Origin: RHLJ01 sp965222205
GTDB taxonomy: Bacteria > Bacteroidota > Rhodothermia > Balneolales > Balneolaceae
Assembly: GCA_965222205.1 (NCBI GenBank)
Contig: OZ244932.1
Location: 1,860,001 to 1,924,000, forward strand
DNA: 64,000 nt
Direction: 5' to 3'
Part shown: positions 19,293 to 29,300 of the stretch, piece by piece
Position numbering within the stretch: position 1 is the stretch's first letter
Layout: each line of letters starts with the position of its first letter
Program-made: the position numbers and the translations under genes
The notes under the pieces: model-generated
Seen by the model: the letters and a program-made list of their open reading frames with translations, nothing else
What the model was told of the DNA's origin: nothing
Databases searched by the model: none

Positions 19293-21061
19293 GCGATTTA
19301 CTAAAAACTGAAATCATTGCTTTAGAGGAAGACGTTTCTTCATCTAACTTATACAGCGACGAACTAGCACCAGTTCCCGAATCTAAAAGAACGTGGAGCA
19401 CCTTGCATTTAGCCTCTATTTGGGTTGGTATGGCAGTTTGTATTCCTACTTATTTAATGGCTTCTTATATGATCAGGGCTGGATTAAGCTGGTTTGAAGC
19501 TTTGATTATCATCAGCCTGGCCAATTTGATTATCACTATTCCAATGGTTCTGAATGGTCATGCAGGTGTGAAATATGGAATTCCTTTTCCTGTTCTGGGT
19601 CGGGCATCATTTGGTACAAAAGGTATTCATTTTGCTTCCATACTTAGAGCTATTGTTGCATGTGGATGGTTCGGAGTTCAAACCTGGATTGGTGGATTAG
19701 CTATTTACGCCATTTTTATCGCACTTACAGGAGGCGATTCCGCTGCTGGTTTTTCAATAGGTAAATTTGCTTCCTTTATTCTCTTTTGGTTTACCAATAT
19801 CTACTTTGTGTGGCAAGGAACGGAAAGCATTAAATGGCTTGAGCAATTTTCAGCTCCTATTCTCTTATTAATTGGTCTTTTTCTTATTGGTTGGGGAATT
19901 AACAAAGCCGATGGTTTTACAATTGTTTTAGATCAAAGCAAACAACTCCAACATCCTACTGCTCAACTTGAAGAAAATGGAGGGCAATTATATTTAATTC
20001 TCGATCCTCTTACCGAAAAAAACGGCTCAGCTTTTAAAGCAGATGAATACCAATTAATCACTAGTTCTGAAAATTCACTTATTGATCAAAACTGGTCGCC
20101 CTTAGCATCAAACCTCCGAACAAATATCACTGAATTAGCAACAGCTCAGGAAGTCAGGGATGGTGATAAAACGTTGAGTGTTGTATTTAGAAAACTCAAT
20201 GAGGACACGCCTTTACTTTCTAGTGAAGTAACACTGAGCCTTTCTGATGCTGGAGATACTGCCGTAGTTGAAAGGATTTGGGTTTACATACTCTGGCTTA
20301 CTGCAATGGTTGGCTTTTGGGCAACAATGTCTCTAAGTATTGCCGATATCACTCGCTTTGCTAAAACACAGACTTCACAAGTAGCCGGACAATTTATCGG
20401 TCTACCCGGAACCATGATTTTGTATTCCTTTGTTGGAATTTTTGTCACCTGCGCAGCAATTATCAATTTTGATTCTATTCTAATTGGTGAAGACGCACCA
20501 TGGGACCCCGTTACTTTACTTTCTATGTTTGATTCACCTGTCGTAGTCATCATCTCTCAAATTTTTATGCTTATTGCTACACTAAGTACCAATATCGCTG
20601 CAAATGTAATTGCTCCCGCAAACGCATTTTCGAACCTCTTTCCTAAGAAAATAAGCTTTAGGACCGGAGGCCTGATTACCGGAATTATAGGAATTGTAAT
20701 TTGTCCGTGGCTATGGTTAGATGACATAAGTAGTCTTTTGATTTTCATAAGTGGATTGCTCGGACCTGTTTTAGGAATCATGCTCGCCGATTATTTTGCA
20801 GTTAGAAAAAAACACATCTATACAGCTGAGTTGTATAAAGAAAAAGGACTTTATTCTTACAACGGAAGTGGATTCAACTCTTCCGCCATGATTGCTTTTG
20901 CTGCGGGAACGGGACTTGCTTTAGTTGGTTATTGGGTCGAAGCATTAAGCTTTCTCTATTCACTATCCTGGTTTACAGGGTTTTTCTTGTCGTTTGGACT
21001 TTATTACTTCCTAATGAAAGAAAAAACTATCGAGCCGAAACCTGTTACTGTTAACATTTAA
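19289..21061 (+). CDS. NCS1 nucleobase:cation symporter with a soluble insertion
   Basis: Membrane transporter of the NCS1 (Mhp1/cytosine permease) family, 590 residues against a usual 450-500. Family motifs include GHAGVKYGIPFPVLGRASFG, RAIVACGWFGVQTWIGG and GFWATMSLSIADITRFAKTQ. Between helix 6 (ending near residue 205) and helix 7 (starting near 327) there are about 120 hydrophilic residues, roughly 95 more than expected. They look beta-strand rich, and the LeuT-fold topology would place them in the cytoplasm. Operon context predicts import of uracil, thymine or dihydropyrimidines. The dihydropyrimidinase follows 11 bp later. Confidence 0.9.
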   Translation: MSDLLKTEIIALEEDVSSSNLYSDELAPVPESKRTWSTLHLASIWVGMAVCIPTYLMASYMIRAGLSWFEALIIISLANLIITIPMVLNGHAGVKYGIPFPVLGRASFGTKGIHFASILRAIVACGWFGVQTWIGGLAIYAIFIALTGGDSAAGFSIGKFASFILFWFTNIYFVWQGTESIKWLEQFSAPILLLIGLFLIGWGINKADGFTIVLDQSKQLQHPTAQLEENGGQLYLILDPLTEKNGSAFKADEYQLITSSENSLIDQNWSPLASNLRTNITELATAQEVRDGDKTLSVVFRKLNEDTPLLSSEVTLSLSDAGDTAVVERIWVYILWLTAMVGFWATMSLSIADITRFAKTQTSQVAGQFIGLPGTMILYSFVGIFVTCAAIINFDSILIGEDAPWDPVTLLSMFDSPVVVIISQIFMLIATLSTNIAANVIAPANAFSNLFPKKISFRTGGLITGIIGIVICPWLWLDDISSLLIFISGLLGPVLGIMLADYFAVRKKHIYTAELYKEKGLYSYNGSGFNSSAMIAFAAGTGLALVGYWVEALSFLYSLSWFTGFFLSFGLYYFLMKEKTIEPKPVTVNI

Positions 21062-21072
21062 TTCTTAATGAT

Positions 21073-22455
21073 ATGTCGGTACTAATTAAAAACGGACGCC
21101 TGGTTAATGCATCTGAAGATTTCATTGCAGATTTGTATATCGAAAACGAAAACATTTCTGCTATTGGTGAAAACCTTAATTATAAAGCAGACAAAGTAAT
21201 CGATGCCTCTGATAGATTAGTTCTTCCCGGTGGGATTGATCCTCATGTTCACTTAGACATGCCATTTATGGGTACGTATTCGAGCGATGATTATGAGACA
21301 GGAACCAGAGCCGCTTTGTTCGGTGGAACAACTACAGTTATAGATTTTATCCTACAAACACAGGGCGATTCTTTGCGAAATGCGCTAACTACCTGGCAGG
21401 GAAAATCAGAAGGAAAAGCTATTGGAGATTATTCTTATCACATGGCTGTAACTGATTTTAATGACGAGGTTGCCAAAGAAATAGTTGAGATGATAGAGAA
21501 AGAAGGAATTACCTCTTTTAAAACTTTTATGGCTTATAAGGGAGCATTGATGATCGATGACGGTCAAATGGTTCAGCTCATGAAAGTGGTTGAAAAACAT
21601 GGTGGCTTAGTAACAGTACATGCCACCAATGGAGACATGATTGATTCGCTAATTGCAAAACACAGATCAGAAGGAAAGCTTTCTCCCTTATATCATTATT
21701 TATCACAGCCAGAAGTAACCGAAGCAGAAGCTTCAGCTCGATTCATCGACATGCTCGAATACACGGGCTGTACTGGATATATTGTTCATATGACATGTGA
21801 AGGAGCACTGAATGCCGTTCGGCGAGCAACATTAAGGAATCAACATCTTTTTGTGGAAACTTGTCCTCAATATTTACTGGTTGATGCTTCCGTGTATGAC
21901 AACGGTTTTGAAAGTGCAAAGTGGGTAATGAGTCCACCAATTCGTGAAAAGAAAGATCAGGTTGCTCTTTGGTCTGGATTAAACCAAGGATTGGTAAATG
22001 TGATTGGAACAGACCATTGCCCATTCAATTGGGATCAAAAATTGATGGGGAAAGATGATTTCTCAAAAATACCCAATGGACACCCTGCTATTGAACATCG
22101 CATGGAATTAATCTTTTCAGAAGGTGTACATAAAGGTAAAATCTCCCTCAGTAAATTTGTAGAAGTAACTGCGACAAATCCTGCAAAAATCTTTGGGATG
22201 CATCCTCGTAAAGGCTCACTTTCTGTAGGTGCAGATGCTGATGTAGTAGTATTCAACCCCAATATCAAGCACACGATATCAGTGAAATCGCATCATATGA
22301 ACGTGGATTACTCTAGCTACGAAGGCTGGAATGTTACTGGTAAAACAGAAACCGTGTTGAGAAGAGGAGAAATTGCTATCGAAAAAGGTGAATGCCTGCT
22401 GAAACCGGGAAGTGGAAAATTTATTGCCCGCGGAAAAACAACAAAAATCCTCTAA
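21073..22455 (+). CDS. Dihydropyrimidinase (D-hydantoinase family)
   Basis: Zinc amidohydrolase of 460 residues that opens dihydrouracil or dihydrothymine to the N-carbamoyl beta-amino acid. Metal ligands appear in GGIDPHVHLDMPF (two His), the carboxylated lysine K156 in TFMAYKG, and later His residues in TVHATNGD and YIVHMTCE. The substrate Asp lies in GTDHCPFNWDQK. Length and motifs match dihydropyrimidinases rather than allantoinases. It acts after PreT/PreA and before the ureidopropionase encoded 33 bp downstream. Confidence 0.94.
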   Translation: MSVLIKNGRLVNASEDFIADLYIENENISAIGENLNYKADKVIDASDRLVLPGGIDPHVHLDMPFMGTYSSDDYETGTRAALFGGTTTVIDFILQTQGDSLRNALTTWQGKSEGKAIGDYSYHMAVTDFNDEVAKEIVEMIEKEGITSFKTFMAYKGALMIDDGQMVQLMKVVEKHGGLVTVHATNGDMIDSLIAKHRSEGKLSPLYHYLSQPEVTEAEASARFIDMLEYTGCTGYIVHMTCEGALNAVRRATLRNQHLFVETCPQYLLVDASVYDNGFESAKWVMSPPIREKKDQVALWSGLNQGLVNVIGTDHCPFNWDQKLMGKDDFSKIPNGHPAIEHRMELIFSEGVHKGKISLSKFVEVTATNPAKIFGMHPRKGSLSVGADADVVVFNPNIKHTISVKSHHMNVDYSSYEGWNVTGKTETVLRRGEIAIEKGECLLKPGSGKFIARGKTTKIL

Positions 22456-22488
22456 AGAGAATCAGAACTAAATAAATAGGATAGAACA

Positions 22489-23355
22489 ATGCCAAGAATA
22501 GTAAAATCTGGATTAATTCAAGTTAGCCTGCCAATGACAGAAGGCGAAGGCTCCATTCAGGAAATTATGAAAGCAATGGAAGAAAAACACATTCCCTACA
22601 TTGAAGAAGCAGGTAAAAAAGGTGTTCAAATCCTTTGTATGCAAGAAATCTTCAATACTCCCTATTTCTGTCCAGGCCAGGATAAAGATTGGTACGCATC
22701 TGCTGAAACGGTTCCGGGACCAACTATTGAGCGTATGCAAGAATATGCCAAGAAATACGAGATGGTGATGATTGTTCCCGTTTATGAAAAAGAACAAGCG
22801 GGCGTATTTTATAATACGGCTGCTGTGATTGATGCTGATGGTAGCTATCTCGGAAAATACCGTAAAAACCATATTCCTCACACTACCGGATTCTGGGAAA
22901 AGTTCTTTTTTAAGCCCGGAAACCTTGGCTACCCAGTTTTTCAAACCAAATACGCTAAAGTAGGTGTGTATATTTGCTATGATCGTCATTTTCCAGACGG
23001 AGCTCGTTGCCTTGGCTTAAATGGCGCTGAAATTGTATATAATCCTTCAGCAACTGTCTCGGGCTTGTCACAATATTTGTGGAAGTTAGAGCAACCAGCA
23101 CATGCTGCTGCGAATGGGTATTTCATGGGATGTATTAATCGGGTTGGGGAAGAAAAACCCTGGAATCTCGGACGTTTTTATGGAACCTCTTACCATGTTG
23201 ACCCACGAGGTCAGATTATTGATGAAGCCTCAGAATATGATGATGAGCTTTTAATATCAGAGTTCGATCTGGATATGATAGATGAAGTCCGTTCAACGTG
23301 GCAGTTTTTCAGAGATCGCAGACCAGAGACGTATGGAAAACTAACCGAACTCTAA
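22489..23355 (+). CDS. Beta-ureidopropionase (N-carbamoyl-beta-alanine amidohydrolase)
   Basis: Nitrilase-superfamily hydrolase of 288 residues. The Glu-Lys-Cys triad is visible: Glu in LCMQEIFNTPYF, Lys in KYRKNHIPH, and Cys163 in VYICYDRHFPDGAR. It releases beta-alanine, CO2 and ammonia from N-carbamoyl-beta-alanine. The CINRVGEEKPWNLGRFYGTSY region is characteristic of the ureidopropionase branch. The preT gene begins 23 bp after its stop. Confidence 0.93.
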   Translation: MPRIVKSGLIQVSLPMTEGEGSIQEIMKAMEEKHIPYIEEAGKKGVQILCMQEIFNTPYFCPGQDKDWYASAETVPGPTIERMQEYAKKYEMVMIVPVYEKEQAGVFYNTAAVIDADGSYLGKYRKNHIPHTTGFWEKFFFKPGNLGYPVFQTKYAKVGVYICYDRHFPDGARCLGLNGAEIVYNPSATVSGLSQYLWKLEQPAHAAANGYFMGCINRVGEEKPWNLGRFYGTSYHVDPRGQIIDEASEYDDELLISEFDLDMIDEVRSTWQFFRDRRPETYGKLTEL

Positions 23356-23378
23356 CAACAACCTCTTGGTGTTCAACT

Positions 23379-24713
23379 ATGGCCGATTATAAACGACCTG
23401 AAAGCGAAGAAGATTTTCATCTGAACTTTGCTCAAAAAAAGCCCTTAATGAATGATACAGAGGCTTTCCTTGAAAGCTCGCGGTGCTTATTTTGTTATGA
23501 TGCCCCTTGTATTACTGCCTGCCCAACGGATATTGATATTCCATTATTCATTAAACAAATTAGTTCGGATAATACAATAGGAGCTGCAAAAACCATATTT
23601 GATCAAAACTGGTTTGGAAATGCTTGTGGAAAAGTTTGTCCTACTAAAGTGCTTTGTGAAGGCGCGTGTGTGTATAATCATCAGGATGTTAAACCCATTG
23701 ATATTGGTCGACTCCAAACCTATGCAACGGAAAATGTAATTAGTTCCGGGAAAACACTGTTTAAACCGGGAGCATCGAATGGAAGAAAAGTAGCCATTAT
23801 CGGAGCAGGCCCGGCAGGAATTTCCTGTGCCTGTGAGCTAAGAACATTAGGGTATGAAGTGGAACTTTTTGAAGCCAAAGAAAAACCTTCCGGGTTAACT
23901 TTATATGGAACTGCTCCTTATAAAATAACCAACGAAGAAGTACTCGCTGAAATGGAGTACTTGGAAAATAGTTTAGGATATACCATCCACTATAATTCAC
24001 CAATCTCTACGAAAGAGCAGATCGAAGAACTTCAAGAGAATTATGATGCCATCTTTTTAGGAGTTGGCTTGGGACCTACTGCAAAATTAGATATACCTGG
24101 CATTAATCTTAAAAACGTTGAAGGAGCCGTTGAATTTGTAGAAGAGCTTCGTATGAAGCAACACGAAGTGAAGGTTCCGGATCGGGTAATAGTTCTTGGC
24201 GGTGGCAATACTGCTATGGATGCTGCTTCAGAAACAGCCCGAATGGGTTCAGAATCTGTAATTTTAGCTTATCGCAGGTCTAAAGAACAAATGGGTGGAT
24301 ACTCCTTTGAATATGATCTTGCGGTAAGTGCCGGAGCGAAAGGTTTGTTCAATGTTCAGCCCATCCGTGTGGTTGGAACAGATAAAGCAGAAGGCGTTGA
24401 ATTTATCAGAACTGAACAGAAAAATGGGAAACTTGAACATATAGCTGGTAGCGAATTTATTTTGGAATGTGATCTTGTTATCAAAGCTACAGGACAAGCT
24501 AAAATGGTTCCATTCTTTAGCTTGATTGAAGGGTTGAATTTAGATTCGGGAAACAGAGTAGTTGTTAATGAGAAAACTTTCCAAACTACTAACCCCTTCT
24601 TCTTTGCTGGTGGGGATTCTGTAAATGGCGGAGCCGAAGTAGTAAATGGTGCTCATGATGGGAAAGCTGCCGCTCATGGAATAGAAGCATGGCTTAACTC
24701 GCAAAATTCATAA
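23379..24713 (+). CDS. preT: NAD-dependent dihydropyrimidine dehydrogenase subunit PreT
   Basis: Iron-sulfur flavoprotein that takes electrons from NADH and passes them to PreA for reduction of uracil and thymine. Cysteines for two [4Fe-4S] clusters lie in CLFCYDAPCITACPTDIDIP and in GKVCPTKVLCEGACV. FAD and NAD sites are IIGAGPAGISCACEL and VLGGGNTAMDAASE. I start at 23379 (444 residues, MADYKRPESEED). The frame stays open 27 codons further upstream to 23298, but that part overlaps the ureidopropionase and does not resemble PreT. The partner subunit follows 17 bp downstream. Confidence 0.93.
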   Translation: MADYKRPESEEDFHLNFAQKKPLMNDTEAFLESSRCLFCYDAPCITACPTDIDIPLFIKQISSDNTIGAAKTIFDQNWFGNACGKVCPTKVLCEGACVYNHQDVKPIDIGRLQTYATENVISSGKTLFKPGASNGRKVAIIGAGPAGISCACELRTLGYEVELFEAKEKPSGLTLYGTAPYKITNEEVLAEMEYLENSLGYTIHYNSPISTKEQIEELQENYDAIFLGVGLGPTAKLDIPGINLKNVEGAVEFVEELRMKQHEVKVPDRVIVLGGGNTAMDAASETARMGSESVILAYRRSKEQMGGYSFEYDLAVSAGAKGLFNVQPIRVVGTDKAEGVEFIRTEQKNGKLEHIAGSEFILECDLVIKATGQAKMVPFFSLIEGLNLDSGNRVVVNEKTFQTTNPFFFAGGDSVNGGAEVVNGAHDGKAAAHGIEAWLNSQNS

Positions 24714-24730
24714 TCTAATCTTTAAATCTC

Positions 24731-26068
24731 ATGGCTGACCTATCTATCAATTTTGCTGGAATAAAAGCTCCAAACCCTTTTTGGCTTGCTTCGGCTCCCC
24801 CTACAAATTCGGGCTATCAAATTATGAAAGCTTTCGAAGCAGGATGGGGTGGCGCAGTATGGAAAACACTTGGTGTTCCTGTCGTAAATGTATCAAGCAG
24901 ATATGGCTCTACCGATTATCGAGGGTCGCGAATGGTAGGCTTTAACAATATTGAATTAATTTCTGATCGTCCCCTTGCTGATAACCTCAAAGAGATAGAA
25001 GAAGTTAAAAAGCACTTTCCTGATCATGCGGTAATTGCTTCTCTAATGGTTGAAAGCAAAGCAGAATGGCACCAAATCATAAAAGATTGTGAAAATGCCG
25101 GAGCTGATGGATTAGAACTTAACTTCGGATGTCCACATGGAATGTGTGAACGTGGAATGGGTTCAGCTGTTGGGCAAGAACCTGATGTTTTAAAGACAAT
25201 AGTGGAATGGGTAATGGAAGTTGCAACTGTTCCAGTTATCACCAAACTTTCTCCAAATATTTCCCACATCACTGATCCCGGACTCGCTTCGGTACAGGGT
25301 GGAACGGATGCTATTTCTCTAGTAAATACCTTTAAAAGTATTGTAGGTATAAATTTAGACAACTATGCTCCCTACCCTGATGTTGGTGGTGCGGGAAGTA
25401 ACGGTGGATATTGTGGTCCTGCCGTAAAACCGATTGCATTAAATATGGTTCGTGAACTTGCCAGTCATCTCGAAATAAAAGGGACTCCAATCAGCGGAAT
25501 CGGAGGAATTGAAACTTGGCGAGATGTTGTGGAATATATTCTGCTCGGAGCTTCTTCCGTTCAGGTTTGCACATCCGTGATGCATTATGGCTTTGGAATT
25601 GTTCGTGAAATCGAAGCCGGGGTTCTTCAGTTTATGAATGATAAAGGATACAATACAATTGATGATTTTGTTGGAAAAGCTTTACCAAATGTGAAGGAAT
25701 GGAAGGATCTAAATTTAAATTATAAAGTCGTTGCCACTATAGATGATGAAAAGTGTATCGGCTGTGAACTATGCTACATTGCCTGTGAAGATGGAGCTCA
25801 TCAGGCCATTGGACTTTCGGGAGATCCGGGAAACCGAACTCCATATATCATTGATGACAACTGTGTAGGATGTAATCTTTGCTCACTGGTTTGTCCGGTT
25901 CAAGATTGCATTACAATGGAACGAAGGGATGACGGAAAAGCGGAAATTACCTGGGCAGAGCGTATGGATAATGAAGATGTTCCAACTACCTTTAATGATT
26001 CACGTGCCGGTGGCTTAGGTCATTATGTTCCTGAGCCAACTCTAGCTTTGAAGAAGAACCGTAAGTAA
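24731..26068 (+). CDS. preA: Dihydropyrimidine dehydrogenase subunit PreA
   Basis: Catalytic FMN subunit of 445 residues. The barrel is of the dihydroorotate-dehydrogenase class, with the active-site loop NFGCPHGMCERGMGSA including the general-acid Cys. The C-terminus carries a two-cluster ferredoxin domain, CIGCELCYIACEDGAH and CVGCNLCSLVCPVQDC. With PreT it makes dihydrouracil or dihydrothymine. Last gene of the operon; no hairpin terminator is evident after it. Immediately beyond the stop lies a decayed sorting-domain fragment in the opposite direction. Confidence 0.94.
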   Translation: MADLSINFAGIKAPNPFWLASAPPTNSGYQIMKAFEAGWGGAVWKTLGVPVVNVSSRYGSTDYRGSRMVGFNNIELISDRPLADNLKEIEEVKKHFPDHAVIASLMVESKAEWHQIIKDCENAGADGLELNFGCPHGMCERGMGSAVGQEPDVLKTIVEWVMEVATVPVITKLSPNISHITDPGLASVQGGTDAISLVNTFKSIVGINLDNYAPYPDVGGAGSNGGYCGPAVKPIALNMVRELASHLEIKGTPISGIGGIETWRDVVEYILLGASSVQVCTSVMHYGFGIVREIEAGVLQFMNDKGYNTIDDFVGKALPNVKEWKDLNLNYKVVATIDDEKCIGCELCYIACEDGAHQAIGLSGDPGNRTPYIIDDNCVGCNLCSLVCPVQDCITMERRDDGKAEITWAERMDNEDVPTTFNDSRAGGLGHYVPEPTLALKKNRK

Positions 26069-26069
26069 G

Positions 26070-26292
26070 TTTATTCGAGTTAAAGTTTACCCTATATCAC
26101 CCGGGAGTTCTGCGTTCCCCATTCAGCAGTGTGGCTACCTTTCTTCCAAGCAGGTCAAACCCCTTCTGTGTACCCCTCCCCTGTTCGTAGGACTCCATAA
26201 GCAATCGTCGTACTTGTATTGAATGGATTCGGATAATTTTGCAGTAGTTCAACTAAGGTTGGGAGAACATGACCGAAGTATTCCAAGGTTTC
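26070..26292 (-). pseudogene. Decayed type IX sorting-domain (CTD) fragment
   Basis: Reading the minus strand from about 26292, one frame gives LVELLQNYPNPFNTSTTIAYG and stays open to VLRTGEGYTEGV-stop. A shifted frame then gives FDLLGRKVATLLNGERRTPG-stop, YRVNFNSNK. Joined, these are the consecutive parts of a NYPNPFN-type C-terminal sorting domain, broken by a frameshift and a stop codon. The fragment ends just before the preA stop codon; its last strands are missing, and so is any cargo domain upstream. I read it as the relic of a secreted-protein gene cut by rearrangement. Confidence 0.7.
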
Positions 26293-26299
26293 AAAAAAA
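26277..26299. repeat. 23-bp direct repeat, right copy
   Basis: AGTATT-C-CAAGGTTTC plus an A run matches 16125-16147 at 22 of 23 positions. It lies 65 bp upstream of the PFOR start codon and overlaps the upstream edge of the sorting-domain relic. Confidence 0.6.
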
Positions 26300-26363
26300 A
26301 TTCATTCAAATTTCATATTGCGTAATTACTGTGTTCTATAGTATGAATTAATAGAGGAGCGTT

Positions 26364-29300
26364 ATGGAAAGGATAATTCGAACAATGGATGGCAATGAAG
26401 CTGCTGCACATGTTGCCTTTAAAACGAACGAAGTAATTGCAATTTATCCTATTACCCCTGCTTCCCCTATGGGCGAATGGGCCGATGCATGGGCGGTAAA
26501 ACGACAAAAAAATATCTGGGAAAATGTACCTAAAATTATTGAAATGCAAAGTGAGGGTGGAGCAGCAGGTACAGTTCATGGCTCATTACAATCTGGTTCA
26601 TTGACTACCACTTTTACAGCAAGTCAGGGATTATTACTGATGCTTCCTAACATGTATAAGATTGCAGGAGAACTTACACCTACCGTATTCCATATTGCCG
26701 CCCGGTCTCTTGCAACACAGGCACTTTCAATTTTTGGAGATCATACCGATGTAATGGCGGTGCGTTCTGCAGGTTGGGGAATGCTTTTTGCGAATAATGT
26801 TCAGGAAGTGATGGATTTCTCTCTGATTTCTCAGGCTGCTACTCTTTCTACGCGAATTCCTTTCCTTCATATTTTTGATGGATTCAGAACATCTCATGAA
26901 ATAGCGAAAATTGAGGTGTTACCCGATTCAGTAATTAAGAAAATGATTGATCCTGAAATGGTAAAGGCGCACCGGGATCGGGGAATGAACCCAAATAATC
27001 CGTTTATACGAGGTACAGCGCAAAATCCGGATGTTTTCTTCCAGGCGCGTGAAACAACTAATACTTTTTATGACAGCACTCCCGGCTATGTTCAAAGCTT
27101 GATGCGTGAATTCGAGAAACTTACAGGTCGCAGCTATCATTTATTTGATTTTGTAGGGCCACCAGATGCAGAAAGAGTCATTATCATCATGGGATCGGGA
27201 GCCGATACTGTTTCTCAAACCGTTGAGCATCTTTCCAAACAGGGAGAAAAAGTTGGTGTATTGAAAGTACGTCTTTTCAGACCGTTCTCTGTTCAGCATA
27301 TGATTGAAAAACTTCCGGGAACAGTTCGTTCTATTGCCGTTTTGGATCGAACCAAAGAACCCGGGGCACTTGGTGAACCTCTGTATCAGGATGTAATCTC
27401 AGCATTGATTGAAGATCAGTCTTCAGAAAGTCCAAAGTTCATCAGAATTCCGAAAATCACAGGTGGTCGCTATGGGCTTTCTTCCAAGGAGTTTACTCCG
27501 GCTATGGTAAAAGCTGTTTTTGAGGAGCTAGATGCTGATACTCCAAAAAACCATTTTACCATTGGGATTAATGATGATATAACCAACACATCTCTCAATT
27601 TTGACCCCGAGTTTGACATTGAAGATGAAGAAACTACCCGTGCCGTATTTTGGGGCCTGGGCTCAGATGGTACTGTAGGGGCGAATAAAAACTCCATCAA
27701 AATAATTGGTGAAGAAACCGACCTGAATGCACAGGGATATTTTGTCTATGATTCTAAAAAATCCGGAGCCAAAACTATATCTCACCTTCGTTTTGGAAAA
27801 GGAAATGTAAAACGACCATATCTAATCAAGAATGCTAATTTCGTTGGAGTTCATCAATTTGGGTTCCTCCAGCGCTATGACACTCTCGTTATGGCTGCTG
27901 AAGGTGCAACCGTATTATTGAATGCGCCTTTCCCGGCAGATCAGGTTTGGAAGAAACTTCCAAAAATGGTTCAACAGCAAATCCATGAAAAGAACCTGAA
28001 ACTGTTTGTCATCGATGCTTATGAAGTAGCTAAAAAAGCGGGTTTAGGAATTCGGATTAATACAGTAATGCAAACCTGTTTCTTTGCTATTTCAGGTGTA
28101 CTTCCTAAAAAACAAGCCATAGATAAGATTAAAGAGTATATCGAGAAAACCTATGGCAAAAGAGGTAAAACAGTTGTGAGCATGAACTTTCATGCTGTAG
28201 ATATGTCATTGGAAAATCTGCATGAAGTAGCTATTTCTGATGAAGCTAAATCACGGATCTCAATCGGAACTAAACCCCCTAAAGAATCTCCTGAATTTGT
28301 ACAGAAAGTAATCGCTGAAATTATAAATGGTCAGGGAGATGATTTACCTGTAAGCGCTCTTCCCTGTGATGGCACTTACCCTTCAGGAACCACAAAATGG
28401 GAAAAACGTGATATTGCAATGGATGTTCCTATCTGGGATCCTGATATCTGTATCCAATGTGGAAAATGTGTGGTAGCTTGCCCTCACTCAGTAATCAGAG
28501 CCAAAGTAGTTGAACCTGCCGTTTTGGAAGCCGCACCTAAGGATTTCAAATACACAAAAGCTCGCTTTAAGGAATTACCTGATCAGCAATATACGCTACA
28601 GGTTTCGGTAGATGATTGTACGGGTTGTTCTATTTGTGTTGAGGTATGTCCCGTGAAAGATAAGAGCAATGTAAGTCGCAAAGCCCTGAACATGGAATCC
28701 AAGCTTCCGGTTCAGAAAAATGAGCGCAAAAATTGGGACTTCTTTGTGGATCTTCCTTCTGTTAAAATCAAAGACCATCCTGAGATTGACTTCAATAAAA
28801 TCAAAGAAACACAGCTCCTCGATCCTTATTTCGAGTTTTCGGGAGCCTGCGCCGGGTGTGGCGAAACTCCTTATCTGAGTCTTCTTACCCGTTTGTTTGG
28901 CAATCGTATGATCGTTGCAAACGCCACCGGATGTTCAAGTATTTACGGAGGAAACCTCCCTACTACTCCCTGGTGTACCGACAAAGAAGGAAAAGGTCCT
29001 GCCTGGAATAACTCTTTATTTGAAGATAACGCCGAGTTTGGTTTAGGAATGAGATTGGCTGCAAATAAAAAAGCGGAAACTGCCTGGAACCTGCTCAAGC
29101 AGATGAAAGGAAAAGAAATTCCTGAGACACTTGCAGAGGCATTAATTGAAGCTGACCAAAGTACAGAACAGGGAATTCAGGAGCAGCAAAAAAGAGTCGG
29201 TGAATTATTGAAACGGCTCTCAGGGAAAGCAACTGCCCGAAGCCGCCGACTGGAAGAATTTGCAGACGCGCTTATCAGGAAATCCGTTTGGATTATTGGC

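Noticed and set aside
23298..23378. Longer N-terminus of PreT
   Set aside because: The 27 extra residues overlap the ureidopropionase gene in another frame and do not resemble the PreT start.
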